A DNA stretch of 64,000 nucleotides from Rhodopila globiformis. GTDB lineage: Bacteria > Pseudomonadota > Alphaproteobacteria > Acetobacterales > Acetobacteraceae. Of the stretch, positions 45,791 through 54,132 are shown piece after piece. The stretch's first letter is position 1. Every line of letters begins with the position of its first letter. A program made the position numbers and the translations under genes. The DNA is taken from positions 1 through 64,000 of the forward strand of contig NZ_NHRY01000266.1 in NCBI RefSeq assembly GCF_002937115.1, given 5' to 3'. Under the pieces are notes generated by a model. It worked only from the letters and a program-made list of their open reading frames with translations, was not told the DNA's origin and did no database searches.

Positions 45791-46251
45791 ACCTGGCTCC
45801 GCCCTGCCATTGGCGCCTGCGGGTCCGCAATTTCATAGGAGAACCCGAAGGACCACCGAGGACCACGAAGGGTGTGAACGAGTCAGCCAATGACACGGCG
45901 CAGGCCGTGCGAAAGGTACAAAGCATAAATCGCCTCGAACAGGCCAGCCGCTGCTGCGATGCGCTTTGATCGCCAGTTCAGGGATGCGGCGTGTCCGGTC
46001 CCGCATAGCCAGCATGGTCCGGTCTCCGTGGCGCTTCGTGCGCCCTCCGTCTTCTCCGTGTTGAAAATCAAGGAAGAATGAGCAAGCACGGACGGTTCCG
46101 CGGGAGGCACTGCCACCGCCCGCCCCGGCTTCAGTCCCCATCCTCGCCGATGGTGGCCGGGACAAAAGCCGGAGTGCCTTCTGTCCCATCCAATGGGGGT
46201 CGGCATTTCCGGCGGGCCGTACCGGGCAAGAAAAGATGCGGACACGCCGGC

Positions 46252-46285
46252 ACGCTCACCATTTGTTAACGTTTGCCTGCCACAG
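46252..46285 (+). promoter_or_regulatory. Candidate CtrA-like/flagellar promoter box upstream of DUF6468
   Basis: ACCATTTGTTAACGTTTGCC here matches the fliL box at 17 of about 20 positions and has the same distance to the start codon (about 12-38 bases). The coincidence at two flagellar operons supports a shared regulatory site; the binding protein is not known. Confidence 0.45.
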
Positions 46286-46293
46286 TCGTGGAC

Positions 46294-46710
46294 ATGGAAT
46301 GGGCTTTGGAACTTGTCCTGGTCGGGTTGCTGGTCGTGACGTTGTTTCACGCGATCAGGCTCGAGCGCGCCCTGGTCAGGCTGAGACGCGACCGGGCCTC
46401 GCTCGAGAAGCTGGTGACGGGCTTTGCGGCCAGTACCCAGCAGGCGGAAAGCGGCATCCAGCGGCTCCGTTCCGCGGCCGACGGTGCCGGGCGGCAGCTG
46501 GAGACCCAGTTCGCGAAGTCCGTTTCGCTCAAGGATGATCTTGCATTCCTGACAGAACGCGGAGACCGCCTCGCCGATCGGCTGGAGGCATTGGTGCGGG
46601 AAGCGCGGCCGTTGGCGCAAAAGCCCGCCAGAGGCGATGACCCAGCGCCACCAGCCAGCCACAGCCAGGTCGAGCGGGACATTCTCCAGGCATTGCGGAT
46701 GGCCCGATGA
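46294..46710 (+). CDS. DUF6468 flagellar-associated membrane protein
   Basis: A 138-residue protein with an N-terminal transmembrane helix (ALELVLVGLLVVTLFHAIRL, about 3-22), followed by a long coiled coil (LERALVRLRRDRASLEKLV to about 105) and a short tail. The DUF6468 pattern is found in alphaproteobacterial flagellar loci, directly before motE. The role is unknown; membrane anchoring near the motor is inferred. The stop overlaps the motE start. Confidence 0.85.
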   Translation: MEWALELVLVGLLVVTLFHAIRLERALVRLRRDRASLEKLVTGFAASTQQAESGIQRLRSAADGAGRQLETQFAKSVSLKDDLAFLTERGDRLADRLEALVREARPLAQKPARGDDPAPPASHSQVERDILQALRMAR

Positions 46711-47429
46711 TGCTGAAGATTCCTGCCCCACGCCTGCTGCCGATGACCATCACGACGCTTGCGGCGCTGCTGCTGGTCAAGAGCGGCGACATTCTGGAAG
46801 CGGCGTTGACCGCGGATCACCGGCCCGACCGGGCGATGATGGCGATTGCCAGCGCGGTGGGAGCGGAAACGGACAGCGCCAAAGGCGCCGCCAGGCCGAC
46901 GGCCGGGCCCGCGGCGGACCAGACCCCGTCTCCCCAGGCTGCGGCACCGGCAGATCCGCCGATCAGCGAGAGCGAGAAGGCCATTCTGCTGGACCTGCGG
47001 CAGCGGCGGAAGGAACTGGACGCGCGGGCCGAAGCGCTGGCGGAACGGGAATCCGTCCTGGCGGCGGCAGAAGCGAAGGTCGCAGCGCGTGTCGCTGAAC
47101 TGCAAGCGCTGCAGAAGCAACTGGAAGGCCTGGACGCCGCCCAGAAGCAGAAGGAGGACGCCGGCTGGCAAGGCCTCGTCAAGCTGTACGAAGCGATGAA
47201 GCCAAGGGACGCGGCGGTGATCTTCAATGACCTGTCGATGCCGGTGCTGCTCCAGGTGGTCGACCGGATGAAGGACGCCAAGGCGGCAGCCATCATGGCG
47301 GCCATGGCCCCGGAAAGGGCGCGTGAGGTGACCGCGGAACTGGCTCAGATGCGAACCGGTCGAAACAATGCCGCAGATGGCGCGGAGCCGGCGCCCGGTT
47401 CCGCCGGCGAAAAGGCTTCGGGTGGCTGA
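46707..47429 (+). CDS. motE: MotE-family protein with MgtE N-domain-like C-terminus
   Basis: A 240-residue protein. The N-terminal transmembrane helix is about 11-28 (LLPMTITTLAALLLVKSG), followed by a low-complexity Ala/Pro linker and a coiled coil at about 88-150 (LRQRRKELDARAEALAE). The domain WQGLVKLYEAMKPRDAAVIF (about 152-215) is related to the MgtE N domain, the pattern of MotE, a periplasmic motor-assembly chaperone in Rhizobiales. It lies between DUF6468 and cheY in one operon. Confidence 0.88.
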   Translation: MMLKIPAPRLLPMTITTLAALLLVKSGDILEAALTADHRPDRAMMAIASAVGAETDSAKGAARPTAGPAADQTPSPQAAAPADPPISESEKAILLDLRQRRKELDARAEALAERESVLAAAEAKVAARVAELQALQKQLEGLDAAQKQKEDAGWQGLVKLYEAMKPRDAAVIFNDLSMPVLLQVVDRMKDAKAAAIMAAMAPERAREVTAELAQMRTGRNNAADGAEPAPGSAGEKASGG

Positions 47430-47456
47430 AGGCGACTGCGAGAGGAGAAAGCGAAA

Positions 47457-47843
47457 ATGGCAATCGACAAGTCCATGAACGTGCTGATCGTGGACGACTA
47501 CAAGACCATGTTGCGGATCATCCGCAACCTGCTGAAGCAGATCGAATTCAACAATGTCGAGGAAGCGACGGACGGCGCGGAAGCGCTGTCGAAGCTGCGC
47601 GGCGGCAATTTCGGCCTGGTGATCAGCGACTGGAACATGCAGCCGATGACGGGCCTGCAACTGCTGCAGGAAGTCCGGGCCGACAACCGCCTGAAGGCCA
47701 TGCCGTTCATCATGATCACGGCGGAAAGCAAGGCCGAGAACGTCGTCGCGGCCAAGGCGGCCGGCGTGTCGAACTACATCGTCAAGCCGTTCAACGCCGA
47801 AACGCTGAAGGACAAGATCGAGAAAGTGCTCAGCCATGCCTGA
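47457..47843 (+). CDS. cheY: Chemotaxis response regulator CheY
   Basis: A 128-residue single receiver domain. The phospho-acceptor is Asp58 (VISDWNMQPMTG), the acidic pair Asp13-Asp14 is in LIVDDYK, the switch Thr88 is in MITAES and Lys110 is in IVKPF. The phosphorylated form binds the FliM N-terminal motif at 44.5 kb. GAGAGGAGAAAG lies before the ATG. Its end overlaps cheZ by 8 bases, pairing the regulator with its phosphatase. Confidence 0.96.
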   Translation: MAIDKSMNVLIVDDYKTMLRIIRNLLKQIEFNNVEEATDGAEALSKLRGGNFGLVISDWNMQPMTGLQLLQEVRADNRLKAMPFIMITAESKAENVVAAKAAGVSNYIVKPFNAETLKDKIEKVLSHA

Positions 47844-48495
47844 TCCCACCGACGACACGGGCCAAGCCAGGATCGAAGCGCTGAAGGCGAGGCTGGCCGC
47901 GATCCGGGCACAGCAGCCTGAAGTCGAGCCGGAAATGTTTACGGAGGTAGTGCGCGCCGTGTTGACGACGATCAGTGACGACCTGACGGTGAAGGAAGCA
48001 AAGCTGCTGCGGGAAGTCGAGGAGCTCGGGCGCACCATCGCAACCGCAAAGGCGGAAATCGCGACACTGCGGGTGGACGACATCACGGATCGCGATATCC
48101 CGTTCGCCACGGACGAGCTGGATGCCATCGTGGATCATACCGCCCAGGCGACGCATTCGATCCTGGAGAGCTGTGAGACGCTCGACGAGGTGTCGGCGAC
48201 CATCAGCGGCGATCCAGCGGCGAAGCTCCAGACTGCGACGACCCGCATCTACGAGGCGTGCAGCTTCCAGGACATTACCGGGCAGCGCATTACCAAGGTC
48301 GTAACGACCCTCAAGACCATCGAAGCCAAGGTCGCGCAGATCATCAGCACGTTCGGCTCGTCCACCGAGGGACTGGAGCGCGAGGCGCACAAACCTGCCA
48401 CGCCGGCCGAGCCCGATCTCCTGAACGGGCCACAGCTTCCAGCTCACGCCATGGATCAGTCGGACATCGACAAGCTGATGGCCAGCTTTGAATGA
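47836..48495 (+). CDS. cheZ: CheY phosphatase CheZ
   Basis: A 219-residue helical protein dephosphorylating CheY-P. The signature RIYEACSFQDITGQRITKVV (about 136-155) contains the catalytic Asp/Gln pair (QDITGQR). The C-terminal MDQSDIDKLMASFE (206-219) is the CheY-binding helix. A long N-terminal helix has LKARLAAIRAQQPEVEPEMF. It is translationally coupled to cheY and to the following exported protein (4-base overlap). Confidence 0.93.
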   Translation: MPDPTDDTGQARIEALKARLAAIRAQQPEVEPEMFTEVVRAVLTTISDDLTVKEAKLLREVEELGRTIATAKAEIATLRVDDITDRDIPFATDELDAIVDHTAQATHSILESCETLDEVSATISGDPAAKLQTATTRIYEACSFQDITGQRITKVVTTLKTIEAKVAQIISTFGSSTEGLEREAHKPATPAEPDLLNGPQLPAHAMDQSDIDKLMASFE

Positions 48496-51400
48496 GACTG
48501 CGAGGGCCGTTACGAGGCCATGTGGCCGCCGCGATGCTTGCTGTCCTGGCGGCAGCCTCCGGCGGACCTGCCGCAATGGCGCAGCCGGACGCCATAACCA
48601 TGATCCGGGCCGGCGATCATCCCGGTTTCGGCCGCATCGTTATCGACACGGATGCCAGGGCGGCTTACCGCATCGACCAGGCCGGTGACCGTGTTGTCGT
48701 CCGCTTCCTTTCGCCCGTCGCCCTCGGCAGGCCGCCGCCGCCGCCGCGAAACGTGGTCTCGATCAGAACCGGGGACCAGGCTATCGAGCTGACCATCCGA
48801 AGCGGCTGCACGATCCGGCCGGGCCGCATCGGGGATCGTTTTGTGATCGATGTGATGGGACCTGGCCACGCACAGGCCGCCAGGCATGCGCATAAGGGCC
48901 ACGGTGGATCCGCCCCTGGGAAAGCCCCCGGGAACACCCCCGGGAACGCCCCCGGGAACGCCCCCGGGAACGCCGAGGAACATCCACCTGTATTCTCGTC
49001 CATGACCAGATCCCCGGAACTGGGCGGGCGCCAGGTCGCGCAGGCAGCGCTGGCGCCGCCGGTTGCCAAGGACCAGCCAAGCGGCCCAACGGCCGGCTCC
49101 ACAGGCACTACGCCTGTGCAGACACCCCCGCAGGTGCCGGCGGCGCCACCTGCGCCCGAACCGGCGGCACCCGGAGTGGCGCGGCAGCCGGCAACGGTCC
49201 GGGACCCGGCACCCGCAACGGACGCATCGAAACGGCTGGTCGCGCGGCGCGACCAACTGCCCGGAAACCAGGCCGGCTCGGTCATTCTGCTGCCGTTCAG
49301 CACCTCAACCGGGGCGGCGGCGTTCCGCGAACAGGATGTCACCTATCTGGTGTTCGATGAACGGCAGCCGATCGACCTGGCCGAACTGAAAGGTGATCCG
49401 GTCTTCGGGCAGGCCTTCGCGCAGCCTCTTGCCGCCGGCACCCTGATCGGGTTGCCGCACTCTTCCTCTGTCTCGGTTGGACTGTCGGCGACGCCGCAGG
49501 GATGGCGGGTTGCCGCGCTGACGGTCCCCGCCAGACCGCAATCCATTCCCGCCGTCAACGTGGCAGGACACCTGAATTTTCCGGCTGGACAGGCGAGCGA
49601 CGTCGTCAGCATGGCGGACCCGGTGACAGGCGCCACCTTGCTCGTCGGCACACAACGCCGCGCCGGACAAGCAGTCGTGAATTTCCGCCGGACGACCGAG
49701 TTCATCCTGCGGCCAACCTTGCAGGGCGTTGTGATCGAGCCGCTGTCAGACAGGCTGGTGCTGAAGACCACGCCGGGCGGGTTCAGCCTGGAGACCGACT
49801 CAGGCGGCCTCGCGCTGTCCTCGCCCGAAAGCGGGGCGGACGGGCCGGCGGATGCGGACAACCTGACCCGGCGCCTGCGCTTCTCGATGATGCCGCCGGA
49901 CGCTTTGCTGCGGCAGCTGGACGAGCAGACATTCAATGCGGCCATGGCCCCGCCAATGGCACGCGGGCCGAAACGGCGGACCGCGGCCGAAACCATGATG
50001 TCCCTGGGTATGGAAGCCGAGGCGCAGGGAGTGCTGCAGGTCGCGGCCGATCAGGACCCGCGTGAGGCGGCATCGGCTGACACCGAGGCCCTGACCGCAA
50101 TCGCCGCATTGCTGGCCGGGCGACCTGACGAGGCCCAGGGGCTGGACGACCCGCGGCTGACCGGAACGGACGAAATCGCCTTGTGGCGCGCGGTACGGCA
50201 GGCCATGCAGGATCCCGGCTCGCCCGCCGCGGCGTCGGTCTTTGCCTCGACCGCGCCTCTGGCACTGCAATATCCGCCGGCCATCCGGGACCGTATCCTG
50301 CCGCTGATCCTGGAGACGATGCTTAAGGGCGGCGAGGTCGCCGCGGCGGCGCGCCTGCTCGACCTGCGGCCGGATGACCCCAAGCTGGCCTATGCCCGGG
50401 CTCTGCGGGTGCAGGCTGAAGGTGACACGGATCGTGCCCTGGCCATGCTCGACGCGCTGGCCAACGGTCCTGACCAGTTCGACCATGCCCGCGCCGCGAT
50501 ACGGGCCGTGGAGCTGCGCCTGGCGGCGCACAGGATCGACACGGCGCACGCCGCCGATGCGCTGGACAAGCTGCTTTATGCCTGGCGGGGCGGTGAGCGG
50601 GAACTGAACCTGCGGGAACGGATTGCGGACCTGCGCGGACAGTCCGGCGCCTGGCGCGAGGGGCTGGCCATGCTGCGGCAGGCCGAGACGGATTTCCCGG
50701 ACCAGGCGGCCGCTGTGCATCAGCGGCTGAAGGACATGTTCGCCGGCATGATACGGGATCCGGCGTCGCAGAAGATGAATGCGCTCGATTTTGTCGCCAT
50801 GCTGGACGAGAACGCCGATCTGATGGCCGACCCGAAGGATCAGGAGGCCCTCGCCGAGCCCCTGGCCGATCGGCTGCTGGCACTGGATCTGCCGGAACGC
50901 GCGAAGCCGCTGCTGGAAAAGTTGATGCAATCGGCGAAGTCGGATGTCGCGAAGGCGCGCGTGGGTGCCAGGCTTGCGGCGCTGGAAGCGCGGCAGAACG
51001 ACGATGCCGGTGTCCTGACGACACTCGATGCATCCGAGGGTAGCAATCTGCCGCCGGATCTGGTCGAGCAGCGTGCCGTGCTACGCGCCAACGCCGTGGC
51101 ACGACAGGGTAACCCGAGCGGTGCGGCGGCGATCCTGGCCGACATGAAAACGCCGAAGGCAACCGCCGCACGGGCGCAAATTCTGGAAAACGCCAAGGAC
51201 TGGGCCGACGCCGAGCAGGCCTGGCTGGCGTACGCCGCGCTGGCGGTGCCGCCGGAGGGCGCGCTCGACGAAGCCGCGACACGCACGCTGCTGCGCCTGG
51301 CGACCGCGACCGAGCGGGGCGGGGATGAGCCCGGACTCACGGCGCTGCGCGAGAAGTACGCGAGCCGGGTCGGCGCCGGACCGCTGGGCGACATGTTCCG

Positions 51401-51515
51401 CCTGCTGACCGCCGAGCCGATCCGGACAGAGGGCGACATCGGACGGTCGAAGCGGGAGGTGAACCTGGCCGCGTCGCTGCCGGAGAAATTAAAAGCGCTG
51501 CAAGGCGGCCCCTGA
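48492..51515 (+). CDS. Large exported helical-repeat protein of the chemotaxis operon, function unknown
   Basis: A 1007-residue protein with a signal peptide (about 1-30, AAAMLAVLAAASGGPAAMAQ). Residues 35-125 are beta-rich (FGRIVIDTDARAAYRI, GDRVVVRFLSPV, RFVIDVMGP) and resemble an AMIN-like domain. A Gly/Pro/Asn repeat follows at about 140-160, then a Pro/Ala linker. After about residue 480 the protein is a long alpha-helical solenoid (AARLLDLRPDDPKLAYARAL and similar), probably TPR-like. It overlaps the cheZ stop. Position suggests a periplasmic flagellar or motor role; no specific family is recognised. Confidence 0.8.
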   Translation: MRLRGPLRGHVAAAMLAVLAAASGGPAAMAQPDAITMIRAGDHPGFGRIVIDTDARAAYRIDQAGDRVVVRFLSPVALGRPPPPPRNVVSIRTGDQAIELTIRSGCTIRPGRIGDRFVIDVMGPGHAQAARHAHKGHGGSAPGKAPGNTPGNAPGNAPGNAEEHPPVFSSMTRSPELGGRQVAQAALAPPVAKDQPSGPTAGSTGTTPVQTPPQVPAAPPAPEPAAPGVARQPATVRDPAPATDASKRLVARRDQLPGNQAGSVILLPFSTSTGAAAFREQDVTYLVFDERQPIDLAELKGDPVFGQAFAQPLAAGTLIGLPHSSSVSVGLSATPQGWRVAALTVPARPQSIPAVNVAGHLNFPAGQASDVVSMADPVTGATLLVGTQRRAGQAVVNFRRTTEFILRPTLQGVVIEPLSDRLVLKTTPGGFSLETDSGGLALSSPESGADGPADADNLTRRLRFSMMPPDALLRQLDEQTFNAAMAPPMARGPKRRTAAETMMSLGMEAEAQGVLQVAADQDPREAASADTEALTAIAALLAGRPDEAQGLDDPRLTGTDEIALWRAVRQAMQDPGSPAAASVFASTAPLALQYPPAIRDRILPLILETMLKGGEVAAAARLLDLRPDDPKLAYARALRVQAEGDTDRALAMLDALANGPDQFDHARAAIRAVELRLAAHRIDTAHAADALDKLLYAWRGGERELNLRERIADLRGQSGAWREGLAMLRQAETDFPDQAAAVHQRLKDMFAGMIRDPASQKMNALDFVAMLDENADLMADPKDQEALAEPLADRLLALDLPERAKPLLEKLMQSAKSDVAKARVGARLAALEARQNDDAGVLTTLDASEGSNLPPDLVEQRAVLRANAVARQGNPSGAAAILADMKTPKATAARAQILENAKDWADAEQAWLAYAALAVPPEGALDEAATRTLLRLATATERGGDEPGLTALREKYASRVGAGPLGDMFRLLTAEPIRTEGDIGRSKREVNLAASLPEKLKALQGGP
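48915..48975 (+). repeat. Tandem 12-base repeat coding PGNA units
   Basis: Five copies of CCCGGGAACGCC (first copies degenerate: GGGAAAGCC, GGGAACACC) encode PGKAPGNTPGNAPGNA. It is inside the exported chemotaxis-operon protein and likely varies in copy number between strains. Confidence 0.85.
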
Positions 51516-51603
51516 CACGCTGACATATGACACATGACATCAGGGTGTTGCGTGGCCGCTATGCGGAATAATCGCCCCTGGAACAAAAAATGGGCTTGCA
51601 CCC

Positions 51604-51675
51604 GGGGGGCCTAGTCATCATGTTGCGCGGCCTTGGCCCCAGGGGACCGTAGGCGCGCCGCAGCGCGTACGGTCC
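51604..51675 (+). promoter_or_regulatory. Structured speD leader with possible leader peptide
   Basis: A 13-bp hairpin (51644-51651 with 51668-51675; 51654-51658 with 51663-51667; loop CGCA, 2-base bulge) ends 33 bases before the speD ATG. A second stem may form between GGGGCC near 51606 and GGCCCC near 51635. A 10-codon ORF at 51620-51652 (MLRGLGPRGP) ends inside the hairpin. No T-run follows, so this is not a simple terminator. A control role is inferred. Confidence 0.45.
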
Positions 51676-51708
51676 AACAGGCCGTCTACTGGTAGGAAGG
51701 GGTACGCG

Positions 51709-52188
51709 ATGAACGCACTCAGCCCACTGGGGATGGTCTCGGAACTTCCGAGCAGCAACCAGTCTTATTCCGACGCTGAGCGGAATCTCACGGAAGGTCA
51801 GGATATCGAGGTCCAGAAGGACTACTTCGTGCAGAAGGACGGCGTTAAGTTCGCCGGAACGCATCTGCTGGTTGATCTGTGGGGTGCTTCAAACCTGGGC
51901 GACCCGGCGCATATCGACCGCGCGCTGCGCGAAGCCGCCGAGGCGGCCGGCGCGACGATTCTGCACGGCCATTTCCATCACTTCTCGCCAAACGGCGGCG
52001 TCAGCGGCGTGCTCGTCCTGGCGGAGAGCCATATCTCCATCCATACATGGCCGGAGCGTGACTTTGCCGCCATCGACATCTTCATGTGTGGCGCCTGTAA
52101 TCCGTACCATAGCCTGCCGGCGCTGAAGGCCGCCTTCGCGCCGCAATCCGTCAATCTCGGTGAACAGCGGCGCGGCCTGATCGCCTGA
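51709..52188 (+). CDS. speD: S-adenosylmethionine decarboxylase proenzyme
   Basis: A 159-residue pyruvoyl enzyme making decarboxylated AdoMet for spermidine synthesis. Autocleavage is at Glu106-Ser107 in LAESHISIHTWPE, making a pyruvoyl group from Ser107. His112 and Cys127 (IFMCGACNPYH) complete the active site. The first 40 residues extend beyond the shortest family members. GGAAGGGG lies 8 bases before the ATG. speE follows after 72 bases. Confidence 0.96.
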   Translation: MNALSPLGMVSELPSSNQSYSDAERNLTEGQDIEVQKDYFVQKDGVKFAGTHLLVDLWGASNLGDPAHIDRALREAAEAAGATILHGHFHHFSPNGGVSGVLVLAESHISIHTWPERDFAAIDIFMCGACNPYHSLPALKAAFAPQSVNLGEQRRGLIA

Positions 52189-52260
52189 TCGGCGGCTGGC
52201 GCACCGGATCAGTAACGGCTCGGGCGCAGGCCCGGGCCGTTGACGCATGGAGCGAGGGCT

Positions 52261-53130
52261 ATGGCCACGGATAGTTGGATTAACGAAACGCTTTACCCGG
52301 CATGGGGCCAGCGTTTCCTGGTCGTGCGCGAACTGGCGCGTGTGAAGAGCGAATTCCAGGACATCGTCATCTTCGAAAGCGCGACGCATGGCCGGGTCAT
52401 GGTGCTCGACGGCGTCATCCAGATCACCGAAGCGGACGAGTTCGTCTACCAGGAGATGCTGACCCACGTGCCGCTGCTGGCGCATGGCGCGGCCGAGCGG
52501 GTGCTGATCATCGGCGCCGGTGACGGCGGCGTGCTGCGGCGCGTCCTGCAGCATCCATATGTCAAGCGCGCCGTGATGGTCGAGATCGACGGCGAGGTCA
52601 TTCGCCTGTCGAAGGAATTCCTGCCGGGGATCGCCGGCGACGCCTGGAGCGACAAGCGGGCCGAGGTCATCGTCGGCGACGGCATCGACTACGTGAAGCG
52701 GGCGCCTGACGCCTCGTTCGACGTCATCATCGTCGATTCCACCGACCCCATCGGCGTCGGCGAAGTGCTGTTCACCGACGATTTCTATCGCAACTGCGCG
52801 CGCATCCTGACCGGCCGCGGCCTGGTCGTGAACCAGTGCGGCGTGCCGTTCATGCAGGCGGACGAACTGCGCGATACCAGCGCGCGCCGGCGCCGGTTCT
52901 TCCCGCATGTCACCGCTTATGTCGCTGCCGTGCCGACCTATGTTGGCGGGTTCATGACCCTGGGCTGGGCGGCGAAGGATGCATCGCTGGCCATGACGCC
53001 GGTGGACGTGATCAGGGCACGCGCCGAGCAGGCCGGGATTTCAGGGATGACGCAGTATTGGACTCCGGAAATTCATACCGGCGCATTCAATTTGCCCCCG
53101 TATATTGCGCGTCATCTGCCAACCGCCTGA
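52261..53130 (+). CDS. speE: Spermidine synthase
   Basis: A 289-residue aminopropyltransferase using decarboxylated AdoMet and putrescine. The start is WINETLYPAWGQRFLV, followed by FESATHGRVMVLDGVIQIT. The AdoMet-binding motif is LIIGAGDGGVLRRVLQHP, and the catalytic VDSTDPIGVGEVLF carries the gate-keeping Asp residues. The start at 52261 follows GGAGCGAGGGCT. It forms a polyamine pair with speD; the agmatinase-family gene lies far away. Confidence 0.96.
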   Translation: MATDSWINETLYPAWGQRFLVVRELARVKSEFQDIVIFESATHGRVMVLDGVIQITEADEFVYQEMLTHVPLLAHGAAERVLIIGAGDGGVLRRVLQHPYVKRAVMVEIDGEVIRLSKEFLPGIAGDAWSDKRAEVIVGDGIDYVKRAPDASFDVIIVDSTDPIGVGEVLFTDDFYRNCARILTGRGLVVNQCGVPFMQADELRDTSARRRRFFPHVTAYVAAVPTYVGGFMTLGWAAKDASLAMTPVDVIRARAEQAGISGMTQYWTPEIHTGAFNLPPYIARHLPTA

Positions 53131-53231
53131 AAAACCCGCAGGCCGCCGGCAGCATCGTATCGGTTCCGCCACCAAACTGCCGCGGCAATATGCTACGGAA
53201 GCTGTCTCGTCATCCTCATGAGGAAGTCTGT

Positions 53232-54125
53232 ATGCGGTCCGTTGGTGCAGGTCTTGTCGCGGCCTCGCTTCTGCTGGTCAGCCCGGTCATCCGGGCACCG
53301 GCCATAGCCCAGATCGACAGTCGCGAGGGCATCGCGCTGCAGAACGAGATCTACCAGCTTCGCCAGGAACTGAGGGGGCTGGAGGGTCAGGTGGCCCAAG
53401 GTGGCGGCGCGGCCGCTGGCGGTGCGCCGGCCTATGCGCCCCCGCCGCAGTCCTCGGCCAGCGGCGATCTCGTCGCCCAGCTTCTGACGCGGGTCGATGC
53501 GCTGGAGGAGCAGGTGCGCGAGCTCCGCGGCCGCATCGATGAGACGCAGAACGAATTGCAGCGGCAGGGCGCGGACCTCGGCAAGCGTATCGACGACCTG
53601 GCCTTCCAGGTCGGCCAGGGCGGTGCGGGCGCGGCGGCTGGTGGGACGCCACGATCCGCCGAACCGGGCCCCGCAGCGCGCTCCGAGGCACCGGCAGCAC
53701 CGCCCCCTCCGGCGCCGAACCCGCCGCAGCGTCCGGTGAAGCGCACGCCGGAACTGACCTTGCAGGAAGGCAACGCAGCGCTTGCCCGCCGGGACTATGC
53801 GGCGGCGGAGGCCGACGCGCGCGAGGTGCTGGCCAATCGCACGTCGCCACGCGCTTATGATGCCCAGCTTCTGCTCGCCCGGTCGTTATCCGGCCAGCGG
53901 CAGTATGCCCAGGCGGCAATCGCCTACGACGATGCCTATAATCGTTCCCGCAAGGGCGCCCACGCGCAGGACGCCCTGCTCGGGCTGGCGGAATCGCTCA
54001 CGGCGATCAACGAGAAGAAGGCAGCGTGCGACACGTTGAACCGTCTGCGGGCCGAGTTCCCGCAGCCACACGCGGAGGTTCGGGCCAGAATGGCCTCGAC
54101 GGCACAGCGGGCCGGCTGCCGGTAG
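53232..54125 (+). CDS. cpoB: Tol-Pal associated protein CpoB (YbgF)
   Basis: A 297-residue periplasmic protein coordinating outer-membrane constriction with cell wall synthesis. The signal peptide is about 1-27 (VAASLLLVSPVIRAPAIA). A trimerising coiled coil follows (REGIALQNEIYQLRQELRGL and VDALEEQVRELRGRIDETQ), then a Pro/Ala linker. TPR-like helices in the C-terminal 120 residues include YDAQLLLARSLSGQRQYAQA. GAGGAAG lies before the ATG. tilS and ftsH follow, the usual alphaproteobacterial order after tol-pal. Confidence 0.92.
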   Translation: MRSVGAGLVAASLLLVSPVIRAPAIAQIDSREGIALQNEIYQLRQELRGLEGQVAQGGGAAAGGAPAYAPPPQSSASGDLVAQLLTRVDALEEQVRELRGRIDETQNELQRQGADLGKRIDDLAFQVGQGGAGAAAGGTPRSAEPGPAARSEAPAAPPPPAPNPPQRPVKRTPELTLQEGNAALARRDYAAAEADAREVLANRTSPRAYDAQLLLARSLSGQRQYAQAAIAYDDAYNRSRKGAHAQDALLGLAESLTAINEKKAACDTLNRLRAEFPQPHAEVRARMASTAQRAGCR

Positions 54126-54132
54126 CCTGTTC

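Noticed and set aside
46347-48128. Minus-strand open frame of 593 codons across DUF6468-motE-cheY
   Set aside because: Antisense to four well-supported genes; Ser/Arg/Ala-rich and motif-free.
48915-48975. Possible CRISPR array
   Set aside because: The repeat unit is 12 bases, in frame, without spacers; it codes a PGNA linker. No cas gene is present.
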